From the NCBI GenBank assembly GCA_963970005.1, contig CAXAMN010001237.1, positions 153,315-217,314 on the forward strand: a stretch of DNA of 64,000 nt, in the 5' to 3' direction. The notes below the pieces were generated by a model. The model ran no database searches. It saw nothing but the letters and a program-made list of their open reading frames with translations, and was not told the DNA's origin. Shown piece after piece: positions 23,335-33,183 of the stretch. Every line of letters starts with the position of its first letter. Position 1 is the stretch's first letter. The stretch is from Durusdinium trenchii. Taxonomy: Eukaryota; Sar; Dinophyceae; Suessiales; Symbiodiniaceae. The position numbers and the translations under genes are program-made.

Positions 23335-24085
23335 GGGAGGTGCGGCACCGCGCGGTTGGCGCGGTTTTCCCGGGGGGATCGGAGCTGACGATGCCTGACT
23401 TGGCAGGGATTGCTTGGGCAGTACTAGGTGCATGATGGCGGCATGTGCTGGGCTCATGGAAGGACTTTGCAACATCTTCCGTGGACATCCAACATGAAGA
23501 CCTTCCTTGAAAGATCTTAGGGCCTTTCGGAAAGACCTTAGGTCATGAACTCTGGCGGCCCATCAGCATCCAATCCGGACGCCCATCAGGATCTGACCCT
23601 GCATAGCGGGGGCTGGACTCCATTAACCAGGCGATTTGTACCCTGAATGCCACCCATACTTCACTGGCACCACCTGCGACGTTTTAGTCTGGCAAACGCC
23701 TCCATTTCGGAGACCTGTTGGAAGGTGCTGGTAGCTGGGGGGTTAGATCATCTTCATCCATGGTCGCTCGGGGTGCCATCCTTCATCACAGCGACCGGTG
23801 CTTTTGGGTGGGCCGTTGTTCTCGACCTGCAGACGTCTGGGGGCGCCAACGTCGTGGGCCCCGCACCACCGAGGGCGAGGCGCCCCAAAACCCAAAACGA
23901 CGACGGTCCCCGGGCCGACGCCCCCCCGGCTCCTTCTTCTTGGAAAGCCTGGGTTTCAATGGCCGTTTTCGATGGCCGGTCAGGGTTCGGAGCCCAAACT
24001 GGTTCGGAGGGTCAGAATGTTTGGAGCACCTTGACATGCCGTTACTAAGCATCATCCATTGGGTCCATTGGGCCCAGGTCAGGGG

Positions 24086-24301
24086 AGATATTACCCAAGA
24101 TCGGGCCCAGTGCCAGAGTTGCCATTCACCGATGATTGGGGATGGGGTGAAGACCTCGACGTGCTTCGCTGGGATGAACGACAGGTTCAATTTGGGGACG
24201 AGACCATGAAGTATTTGCCGCCCTGGGCCACGGTGAAGCAGCGTGGCTTCGTCGAGCCTCGGAATGCTGAAGAATGGGAGGAACCCTTGCAGCTGATGTA
24301 A
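24086..24301 (+). CDS. Candidate terminal exon, acidic and Trp-rich, unknown family
   Basis: The open frame reads RYYPRSGPVPELPFTDDWGW, then GEDLDVLRWDERQVQFGDET and KYLPPWATVKQRGFVEPRNA, ending EEWEEPLQLM before TAA. The composition is convincingly protein-like, but I do not recognise it. It could be the last exon of a gene ending here, or an internal exon spliced just before the stop. If the former, the two cyclase domains would belong to separate genes. A short dispersed repeat overlaps it at about 24155-24190, which slightly lowers confidence that it is coding. Confidence 0.4.
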   Translation, partial: RYYPRSGPVPELPFTDDWGWGEDLDVLRWDERQVQFGDETMKYLPPWATVKQRGFVEPRNAEEWEEPLQLM

Positions 24302-25329
24302 CGAGAGATTTTTTCAGTTCTAGCAGTTGTTGAGGGTACAGTATAGGGTAGGGTAGGCAGGGTTGCCCCCCGTCACATGCACTCACGAGGGGCCTAAAAA
24401 ACCACGCCCCTTTGCTACTCCTGATCTGTTTGTTTCGTTTACAATGCCAAAACATGATCTCCTCACGGAAGGGTTTGGTTTGGCGGCCGCGGCTCAGGAG
24501 ATGAAGGGCAAGGGCAACGTGATGACTTACCTGCTGATGCTTGGCTCATGAAAACACGCTTTTGCCGGCCTTGGGGCCTTGACCACGTCGATCGAATGAA
24601 CGTTTTGGGTCGGGATTGGAATCTGGGGAACAGCAACCGCCCCACTTTGTAGACAGTTGTAGACTCTTTCGGTGGTTTCTTTCACTCGCCCAACTCAATT
24701 GCATGAAGACCAAGGGTGGTTGACGCCTTTGGATTTGCATGGGGTCCCACTGACGCCTTTGGCCCATGTAGTCTTCAGTTTGGTCGTTGCTTTGGACCAC
24801 AGACCCCGACCTTTCACTCGATCGACCAGAAGACGAGCAGCAAGTTGGGCCTAGAACATTTTGTTGGTGTAAATGACGGCAAATTTGTGTCTGCCAAACC
24901 CTCTTTCAAAATACAAGTTTTCTAGAACAAAGCCACCACTGGTGGACATTTATAGGACTATTATAAGACTATTTAAAGCGTTTTGAGATGTTTCAGCGAG
25001 ATGGCACTTTGGATGACACAAAGATGAGCACAAGAGGAAATCAACACTATCCCAAAAGAAAGCCATTCCAGCTAGTGGAAGACCAACTCTTTTTCGAAGG
25101 ACGCCTGCGGAGCTGTGAGGACTGCGGACAGGAAAAGGATGGAAAGGGTCCAAACTCCCCAGAACCAGTGCAAGCAAAAACCAGCCAGCCCAGGAAAAGG
25201 GAACAGGAAAAGCCAGCAGAAAAGCCAGCCAAGGACTTTTCCTGAGGTCCTGGACGAAGCAGCCAACCCCACCGACCCCCCTGTCTCTGCTGCTTCGAAC
25301 ACCGCCCGCAGAGGCGTGGTGAGCCGCCC

Positions 25330-25464
25330 GTGGAGAACGGCCTGGACTCCATTCGCCAGACCAGCGAGCGGCTGAGCTCCTTGGGTGGTATCGCGTGGTT
25401 TTTGGCGTGGGGAGAACTTGCTCGGGATTTGATAGATCTAAACCTCAACACCATAGACCAGGAG
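25330..25464 (+). CDS. Candidate exon, unknown
   Basis: The frame reads ENGLDSIRQTSERLSSLGGI and then AWFLAWGELARDLIDLNLNT. It is helical and coding-like at its start, but it runs on into a 100-bp repeat shared with 26858-26952, so only the first part is likely to be exon. I assign no function. It lies between the two presumed cyclase domains. Confidence 0.3.
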
Positions 25465-25563
25465 CCTCCGTTCGGGGTGTCTATCAATAGTCTCTTTGGA
25501 GGTGAGGAACCGGGGTGTCCAAAACCCCCCCCCACCCGGGCGAACGGAAGGTGCTGGGAGATG
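25459..25563. repeat. About 100-bp duplicated segment (second copy 26858-26952)
   Basis: Both copies run from AGGA(C/G)CCTC(C/T)GTTCGG through GTGTCTAT(C/A)AATAG to CGAACGGAAGGT and CTGGGAGATG, with small indels. They are 1.4 kb apart in the same orientation. Confidence 0.8.
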
Positions 25564-25611
25564 GGTCCCAAAAATTCGAAGGCACGGCTTTCCGAAAGCC
25601 CAGGTCGAAGT

Positions 25612-25716
25612 GACCTATACCTCACCCAAGCGGGACCCGGAAGGAAGGAACCACCTGGTTGGTTGACCTATACCTCACCCAAGCGGCACCCGGAAGGATT
25701 CTCACCTGGTTGGTTG
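25612..25716. repeat. Two-copy tandem repeat of 52-53 bp
   Basis: Each unit starts ACCTATACCTCACCCAAGCG and ends CACCTGGTTGGTTG. Copies are at 25612-25664 and 25665-25716. Confidence 0.85.
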
Positions 25717-27483
25717 CTCCACTCCACACCGAAGACCGAGACCGAAGACCGTCAGGGGGTCGCTCAACGCAGCGACCCGAGGCGTCCCGGCGGTGGGCGC
25801 CCTGGGGACGGAGGAGCGAGACTTGGAAGGCGTCTCGGAGCGGACGGACGGTCCGTCGCCCCCGCGCAGGCGCGTGGCCGGTTTTGGGGCCGGTTTTGGG
25901 GCAGGGAGAAGGGCGGCTGAGATGGGGGGCGAAGGAGAGGAGGCATGGGGCGAAGAAGGGTGTTGCAAGAGGTTTGATGAGCTGATGATGAGCGAAGTTG
26001 AGGTTTGCAGTGCTCTTTTGGAAGTAAGATGCGCAGCGCTAAGAGGCTAAGACTCTTGGATACGTTGAGCATTTGATGACGATCGACTCCGCCGTGGTCT
26101 GAGTCTGCGCTCCGAGGGAATGCTTCATACACGAGGGGTACCACGTAGCCAGGTAGGAGGCAAGGCGCATCGGCGGCCCTTTTAAAGACGGCCTGGACAG
26201 GGAGCATCGCTACTTCACGGATGCGGCGGTCCACTTTGAGCATTCAGGACCTGACAGGCCGCGCCTTCCGAAGGTTCCGAAGGTTCGGTGGTTTTCTCCT
26301 GCACCAAAGACGGCCAATCTTTCTAAATGTTCGGAGGAAAGAAGAGACTGGGGGGTGGAACCGTGCTTCTTCATGTGGGCGGGTTGGGTTGGGGGGTCGG
26401 TCTTCTTCAAGATGACAAGGGGAATGAGTTCGGGCCGAGACCATCGCTGTCCTTGGGCCCAAGACCAGAATTTGCCAGGCGATATCCACCTCAAGGAAAG
26501 CCCGCGAAAGAGTCTGGTCTTACTGGTATGATGGTCTTTAAGAGTCTTGACAAGTCTTAACAATCACAAGAGCCGCCTTTCTTTTTGGTGTCCTCCTCTT
26601 TCCATACATAGGGGGGGGCCGCCAGGTCGGAGCGCTCGGATGGCCGTGCGCAGACGCAGCCCTCCCATTCCAACGGGCGTGGCGTTGCTCGGAACGCGAT
26701 GAACGAGAAAACACCGAGACGACCCGGGGCGTTATGTAGACTGGATTTTTAGTTTTGGCATGAAGGCTAGTGTCTCACGACGCACCAGCATCTCAAAGAG
26801 GCTGGGCCCGTGGCGAATCCAGTCGGTCAGGAGGTGTGAGTTTGACCCTTTTGCAACAGGACCCTCTGTTCGGAGTGTCTATAAATAGCCTCTCAGGAGT
26901 GAGGAACGTGGTGTCCCAAAACCACCGGGCGAACGGAAGGTCCTGGGAGATGATCTTTGATGACGGACAATGCTATTGACGCACAGGAATGTTTGACCGC
27001 TCAGTGTTTGTCAGGTGTGATGGCTGTGCGGTGGCTGTTGTGATTGCAGTCCCTTACAGTGACAGAATGAGCCAGTTCACAGCCCGCAGGACTTGGTTGT
27101 CCCGTCGTACCCCGCCTTGTTCTGAGCCCCATCTCTCCTGGACCTCCCGCCGAGCCGGACGCACTGAGAACCGGAAACACTCCACGGGCAGCCCCAATCG
27201 CCTGGCAGGTGGGGGGCTGCGTTGGATGGGGAAGAGGTGGAGATCAGGGGGAGGTAGGAGTGCAATTTTTAGCACCACTAGTCCAGTAACCTTGGTTTGT
27301 ACATGGCAGCATGAGGTCTCACAGTGTTGAGAGCCAAGGGGGTTGACGACGGTCTTGGAAAGACTCCACACCGCACAGTCAGAGAGGACCCGTTGAACGA
27401 AAGAACACTTTCCAACTGCACCACGTTGCCTGGCAAAAAACGGTACCCCCCAAAACCCACCGTCTTGTATAGGGCGTTTCTCG

Positions 27484-27692
27484 TTCCCCCCGGCCGTTTG
27501 CGTGACGACGCGAACAACAACACCCGAAAACCAGAGCCCGGTCGGATTCCTCCGGGCGGGGGTCGCCCCAGCGACGCGCACGGAGGTATCGTGAAGGAGC
27601 TCTTGGGCATGAACGGCGAGAACTCGGACACTGACTACGACGGGGAGGCGGGATGTGGAACGGAGGGATGCGGCATGCGGATGGACCATTGA
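27484..27692 (+). CDS. Candidate terminal exon, acidic tail, unknown
   Basis: The frame reads PPGRLRDDANNNTRKPEPGR, then PSDAHGGIVKELLGMNGENS, then DTDYDGEAGCGTEGCGMRMD and a stop at 27690-27692. The acidic, low-complexity C-terminal character and GC-rich codons suggest a true exon. Family unknown. It lies between the two cyclase domains, so it may be a linker exon or the end of a separate gene. Confidence 0.3.
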
Positions 27693-28964
27693 GCACCGAT
27701 TTTGGGGGAGAGTTGATTGGGAGAAGGATTTTTGTGTTATTTTCTATTGGTTACCTCCCTCTCTCTATGTATAGAATGTACATGAATGTACGGCATTTCG
27801 TATGCCGATCTGTACCGACCTTTGGGGACTGTGCGTGTTCGCTCACGTCGCGTGCCTTGTTGCCAGGACATCTTGGAGGTGGCTCGTGAAGTCACCAAGT
27901 CGTGTCTTGGAGGCATGGGCACTGGGCACCCAAGCCTTGTGTCTAGAAGCATAGTTTGGGTTGGTGAACACCTGTGAACTTGGGCTTGCTAGAGACACGT
28001 TGCACAGTTCTACAGGTTTCGGCCACCCATTTCTAATGCTGGTTTAGGTAGATGAATACAACTGGTAGTTAGTTACCCTCAGATTTGTTTGCGACCCAAA
28101 ACAAGTGGTTATGGGCTGACGCGTACCAACTGGGATAGCCTAGTTCATTTCAAGTAACCCATGGTCTGAAGGGCCTTAAGACACTTTGGCTTGACTGGCA
28201 CCTGGAATACAGCCACGAGGACCGCAGGTCGCAGTCAAAGCCGTCTCTGAGAGGTTGTGTCACTTTCTCCGAGGCAGAGCAGCCAAATCCTCTCATGGTG
28301 GAGCACCGCTGGGACCCTGAAACGCTTCTTCCACTGGCTCACAGACCCGTACAGGCGCGAAAGACTGGGCCTCCCTGGACCTAGGTCCCCGCTCCATCGC
28401 TCCATCTGGCCCCGTTTCCATCCGTCAGGTGATGTCGGCTTGGCTTTTTGTGGTGGGCCTCATCGGTGGCAGAGCAAGACACCAGGGATTCCCACCTTCT
28501 TCTACCTATGTAGATCTGTATAGCCATTGAAGACTGGGCCTCCGGCTTCGATGCTAACATGGACATGAAGAGGCTGTGGTTTTGGAGCCGTATTCAATGG
28601 ATCTGCAGGTGGGCGGCGCCCCGGGGCTTTCCGCTCAACGAGGAAGACGTGGCCTGTCCGCACCGTTGGGAAGCCGGTCGGGAAGGAGGAACATGGTCCC
28701 TGCTCAAGTCTCTTTCCACCATCGCCCTTCGGACCCCAACGCCGTCTGCAGAAGGGTTGATGAGTGCACCGATGAATCAACCTGTAAAAATGATTCTGAA
28801 GACATGCCTGCCAGCTAGGTTTCTGCAAGAGAGTTCTCTCACGGATGTTCTTATTATATAAGTCTTATTAAACTTGTCATTGTTATAAGTTATTACTATG
28901 ATTATTCTTTTTGTCTTAGTTCCCCAAACAGTTTACTGTTAGGGGTTCTCAATTCTTTCTTAAG
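27693..28964. other. No confident gene
   Basis: GC-rich coding-like fragments occur near 28270-28400 and 28570-28740, but two or three frames compete in each and none shows a motif. A tract of simple AT-rich sequence follows at 28845-28960. Confidence 0.35.
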
Positions 28965-29865
28965 ATGTGTCCGCCCTTTGTGTCACTGCTGGTGTCCGCC
29001 CTTTTCCGCTGGCCATGTAGCATTTCTATTCATTTGTCTCCCATGTCTGTCATTGCTGGCGTCCGCCCTTTTCCGCTGGCCATGTAGCAGTTCTATTCAA
29101 TTCATTTGTCTCCCAGGTCTGTCGCTGCTGGTGTCCGTCCTTTTCCGTTGGCCATGTAGCATCTCCCTTCTGTCTCCTTTTGTCTCCCTTCTTGTCTCCC
29201 TTCTTGTCTCCCTTCTTGTTGGTCACTGTGTTCGGCTTGTCTCCCTTGTCTCCGGTCTTGTCTCCCTTCTTGTGGGTCATTGTGTCCGTCTTGTTTTTTT
29301 CTCCCTTCTGCTTCCTTTCGTCTCCCTTCTTGTCACCCTTCTTGTTGATCATTGTGTCCGTCTTGTCTACCTTCTGTTATCTTTTGTCTCCCTTCTTGTT
29401 GGTCATTGTGTCCGCCTTGTCTCTTTCTGTCTCCCTTTGTCTCCGGTCGTGTCTTCCTTCTTGTGGGTCACTTCTGTTTCCTTTTGTCTCCCTTCTTGTT
29501 TGCCTTCTTATCATTGTGTCCGCCTTGTCTGCCTTCTGTCTGCCTTTCTCTCCGGTCTTGTCTCCCTTCTTGTAGGCCATTGTGTCCGCCTTGTCTCCCT
29601 TCTTGTCTCCCTTCTTGTTGGTCATTGTGTCCGTCTTATCTCCCTTTGTCTCTGGTCTTGTTTCCGTTCTTGGTGGTCATTGTGTCCGTCTTGTCTCCCT
29701 TCTGTTTCCTTTGGTCTTCCTTCTTGTTGGGCACTGTGTCCGTCTTGTCTCCCTTCTGCTTCCTTTTGTCTCCCTTCTTGTTTCCCTTCTTGTTGGCCAT
29801 TGTGTCCGTCTTGTCTCCCTTCTATTTCCTTTTGTCTCCCTTCATATCTCCCTTCTTGTTGATGT
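28965..29865. repeat. 0.9-kb compound minisatellite
   Basis: It starts with three units of about 70-75 bp containing GTCCGCCCTTTTCCG and TGGCCATGTAGCA. It then becomes a mosaic of TGTCTCCCTTCTTGT and TGGTCATTGTGTCCGTCT blocks in variable number. The strong pyrimidine bias leaves all + frames open as Leu/Ser/Val/Cys-rich runs, which I consider noncoding. Confidence 0.9.
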
Positions 29866-30070
29866 CTTACAAAGTGGACTTGGGAATGCTTCGTTGTTGT
29901 CCCACTTGTTTGGGGATCTACGGTGGTGTAATATGGTGTAATTTTCTTTTTACACCTCGCCTTCCAGCCATGAAGTTGGACGCTGCAACTTATCGAGTCC
30001 CTTAGCGAAGCGTGTCCGTCGCGCCGCATTTTTTTCGTGAACTGTAAGGCGTTCCTCTCCTATTTCCACC

Positions 30071-30238
30071 ATGACTACAGCTGTGTCAGACGCTCGACTC
30101 CAAAAGCTTTTAGAGCAGTTTGTTGATAGCCGCCGTTGCGAGGAGTCCGAGGGCACTGTTGGGTATTTCCTTTTACCAGGACATCCTAAGGGGTATTATC
30201 TATCAAAAACCCCTTGGAGGTTAAGGGGTATCTATTAA
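30071..30238 (+). CDS. Short coding-like ORF (55 aa) that runs into a hairpin element
   Basis: The frame starts ATG after TTTCCACC and reads MTTAVSDARLQKLLEQFVDS, then RRCEESEGTVGYFL, a typical helical protein start. From about 30187 it enters a sequence with AAGGGGTA and ACCCCTT inverted repeats and stops. It may be a first exon whose donor lies near 30150, or a gene start broken by a small inserted element. Family unknown. Confidence 0.3.
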   Translation: MTTAVSDARLQKLLEQFVDSRRCEESEGTVGYFLLPGHPKGYYLSKTPWRLRGIY

Positions 30239-30960
30239 CCACCCCTTGTGGGCCATGGTATCAACCAGTGTTTTCTTTCTTTTTGTATTTTTTTTCTGGG
30301 AACAATATTTGTTTTTTCGTCCAGCAGATACTTTGGCAGAGCTGACCTCCGATAGTCTTTTTCTGCATGTACCAGAGCATAGCGCTATCAGATATCACTC
30401 GTTTCCAGTGAGGGACACATGCGCTGGCGACACTCATGGGACGCTCGCCGAGATGGTTGAACGGTTGGTCACACATGGCCAGAGTTTTCTACCAGGTCTA
30501 TTGCCAGACGCTTGTTGACCTGCTCAGATGAAAACAGGGACCTGAAAAGATGTGAGATGATGAACAGATGCCATTCTGCTTCTGTCAGGACTGCTGAAAG
30601 AGGTACGCAAGCAGGCGTTCTCTTCGCTGGTGGTGACCCTTCTCACAACAGTGCCTTGGGCGCCCAAGAGGTTGGTGGGCCGGTGCTTGAAGGATCGATC
30701 ATGGAGAAATCCATTTGAAGGATATCCACACCCGATCCAAGATGTCCTTTTGAGTATGTTGTGGCAGTTGTGCATGGTGCCAGTGCTCCATGGGCTTCGG
30801 ACGGGATGAGACGAAGTTCCGGCCCGGTGGTTCAGACCAATCCAGAAACAGCCCTCCAAGAAGAGAAGCTCCACAAGCTGACACTTGAGAAGTTTCTTCA
30901 ACCTTTTTTTGCTTCAAAACTATCTGAACAGGAACAAACCATCAAACACAAAAACATAGA

Positions 30961-31336
30961 CACACTCTGACATGGGTTTTCAGTTAGCTCAGTTCCCAAG
31001 TCGAGAAGGAAGGTGAGGGAAACGCAAGGTGAAAAGGTCAGCGCAACTGAAATGTTTGACAAATTGTTCACTTGTCTGCAGGTCACGAACGCGCAGCAGC
31101 TGAAAGCGGCGGAAGGAAAATGGTTTGTGGGAAGTATCATGAACCACCATGGAATCAAACAAGGAGGATTGGAACAGCTTGCTCAACCGTTGAAGCAGGT
31201 ACAGGTGGATGATCAGTCCACCCATCCCTCGATACACCAGAGCTTCGTTGCGTCAGGTAGGTGTATCGAGCCTGACGCCCCTGCTTTGGAAACATGGAAG
31301 AGGTGGAACCCTTGGAGACAGGGGTTGACACAGACA
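30961..31336. repeat. 376-bp direct repeat, copy 1
   Basis: Nearly identical to 31980-32364, with about seven substitutions besides a CA-repeat length change at the end. The copies are offset by 1019 bp. Both strands are open over most of it. One + frame reads GEKVSATEMFDKLFTCLQ and later KWFVGSIMNHHGIKQGGLEQ, so a duplicated exon is possible. Confidence 0.9.
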
Positions 31337-31979
31337 CGGTGCCGCTTGGCGGCGCTCGCGTGGAAGGCCTGAATAGATACCTACAAAGCCTTTGAAGCAA
31401 AAGAAAGAAACACAGAAAGAGCAACGCTAACAGGGCAAGAGAGAAAGATAGGAGTAGAAAAATGAAAATGAATACTTAGCCCTTGACTGGGGTAGGGAAA
31501 CGCGCCTCAAGAACAACCTAAAAAGCCTGAGAGAACGCCCAAATGACTACCTAGCACTCTAGGGTTACTGACTACTTAGGAGAAACGAATTACGTGCAAT
31601 AGTTAGGGAGCGGGACTTTCGTCTTAAACCGCCCGGGTAGAGTAGACTAGAAAAGGGACAACAGAGGGAAAGGCACCGACACACAAGTGTGTCGAGTACC
31701 ATTTCCCTGTGTTACCCTAATTAGGTAGGGGGTAGAACTCGGGGGGGGGGGGGGTTGGGGAACATGCCTGACCTCAAGTGGAATTCCGTTGTTTTGCCCG
31801 GCGGCTGTGGTATCATGTCGTATTAGCCCGGCGGCTCTTGAATCAGTTGATTCAGTTATGAAAAGGTGGAAGACAAGGTGCAGTGGAAGAAGTAAATCCG
31901 TTACACGATTTCCGGAGTGAATTCAGCGCCCCTGTCACGGGGATCACACCCAGCACCCAAGTGGGACGGCTGAGCGGTT
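31337..31979. other. Spacer between the direct repeats, noncoding
   Basis: About 640 bp with many stops in all frames and a run of about 15 G at 31741-31755. No protein or tRNA primer-binding motif that would prove an LTR element was found. Confidence 0.5.
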
Positions 31980-32364
31980 CACACTCTGACATTGGCTTTC
32001 AGTTAGCTCAGTTGGCAAGTCGAGAAGGAAGGTGAGGGAAACGCAAGGTGAAAAGGTCAGCGCAACTGAAATGTTTAACAAATTGTTCACTTGTCTGCAG
32101 TTCACGAACGCGCAGCAGCTGAAAGCGGCGGAAGGAAAATGGTTTGTGGGAAGTATCATGAACCACCATGGAATCAAACAAGGAGGATTGGAACAGCTTG
32201 CTCAACCGTTGAAGCAGGTACAGGTGGATGATCAGTCCACCCATCCCTCGATACACCAGAGCTTCGTTGCGTCAGGTAGGTGTATCGAGCCTGACGCCCC
32301 TGCTTTGGAAACATGGAAGAGGTGGAACCCTTGGAGACAGGGGTTGACACACACACACACACGG
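31980..32364. repeat. 376-bp direct repeat, copy 2
   Basis: Partner of 30961-31336. Near its start TAGCTCAGTTGG (32004-32015) matches the RNA polymerase III A-box of tRNA genes; copy 1 has TAGCTCAGTTCC instead. It ends in a (CA)n run. Confidence 0.9.
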
Positions 32365-33183
32365 AGAGAAGACACGGACTCTGCTAAAACCCCGACCGTT
32401 TATTACTGTTTGGGTCACTGCCTGGGGTATACAGACAGTTGCTATTTTCAGATATATAGTCGATCTCAACCAAGCTCATTTGCAAGTCTCGTTGCTGGGG
32501 GTTGTGATCACGCCACCTCTCTGACGGGACTTCCGAGACCTACGCGGCCTCGAAGCTGAATGGGCTTGAAAGCCGCTGGGCGGATGTCAGGGTGGCTGGG
32601 CGGGTGTGGTGCAAGACAAGGAGTATTAATGTAATGATATATAAATCAATATAGACATCATATATCTATGTGTCTATATCTATTTGTTCTCTCTAATGAT
32701 TATATATCATATACTAACACATATTTCGCTTGGGACGGTGCTATGGCTGTCATGGGCCATGGCTGTCATGGATCAAGACTGGACCCCAAAACAGGGAGAA
32801 TGGGTGAACAAATGCCGCCAATGCGTACTCTGTCGGCCCCAGTACGTGGCGGTGTTCTTTCGTTCCCTCTTCGCCGCCGAGGCCCGCGGGCATTCGGGTC
32901 TTCGATGCTTCGGATCAAGTGGCGTCTGGGCAAAGTGGAGGAAGGGGAGATTATTGTTATATGCTCTATATCAGTATCTTGTTATTATGCATTAGATTCA
33001 TTAGATGTGTTGGCTTTCTTTTGTCCGGTGCCTATTTTTTTGGGTTTGTTTTGTTTTGTTGTCCCGAGTCTCTGGGTGTTCAGTCTCTCTGGCTCTGTCA
33101 GACTCGGACGTCGTGCGGGCCTTGCGTTTCTCCTTGAATGGACAGCCTCCATGGCCCACGGAGGGCCAAGCGGCCAAGCGTCA

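Noticed and set aside
28965..29865. CRISPR array
   Set aside because: Units are contiguous and variable, without spaced identical repeats; the context is eukaryotic.
29050..30005. Several long ORFs over the 29-kb region on both strands
   Set aside because: They are translations of a tandem repeat and have no independent support.
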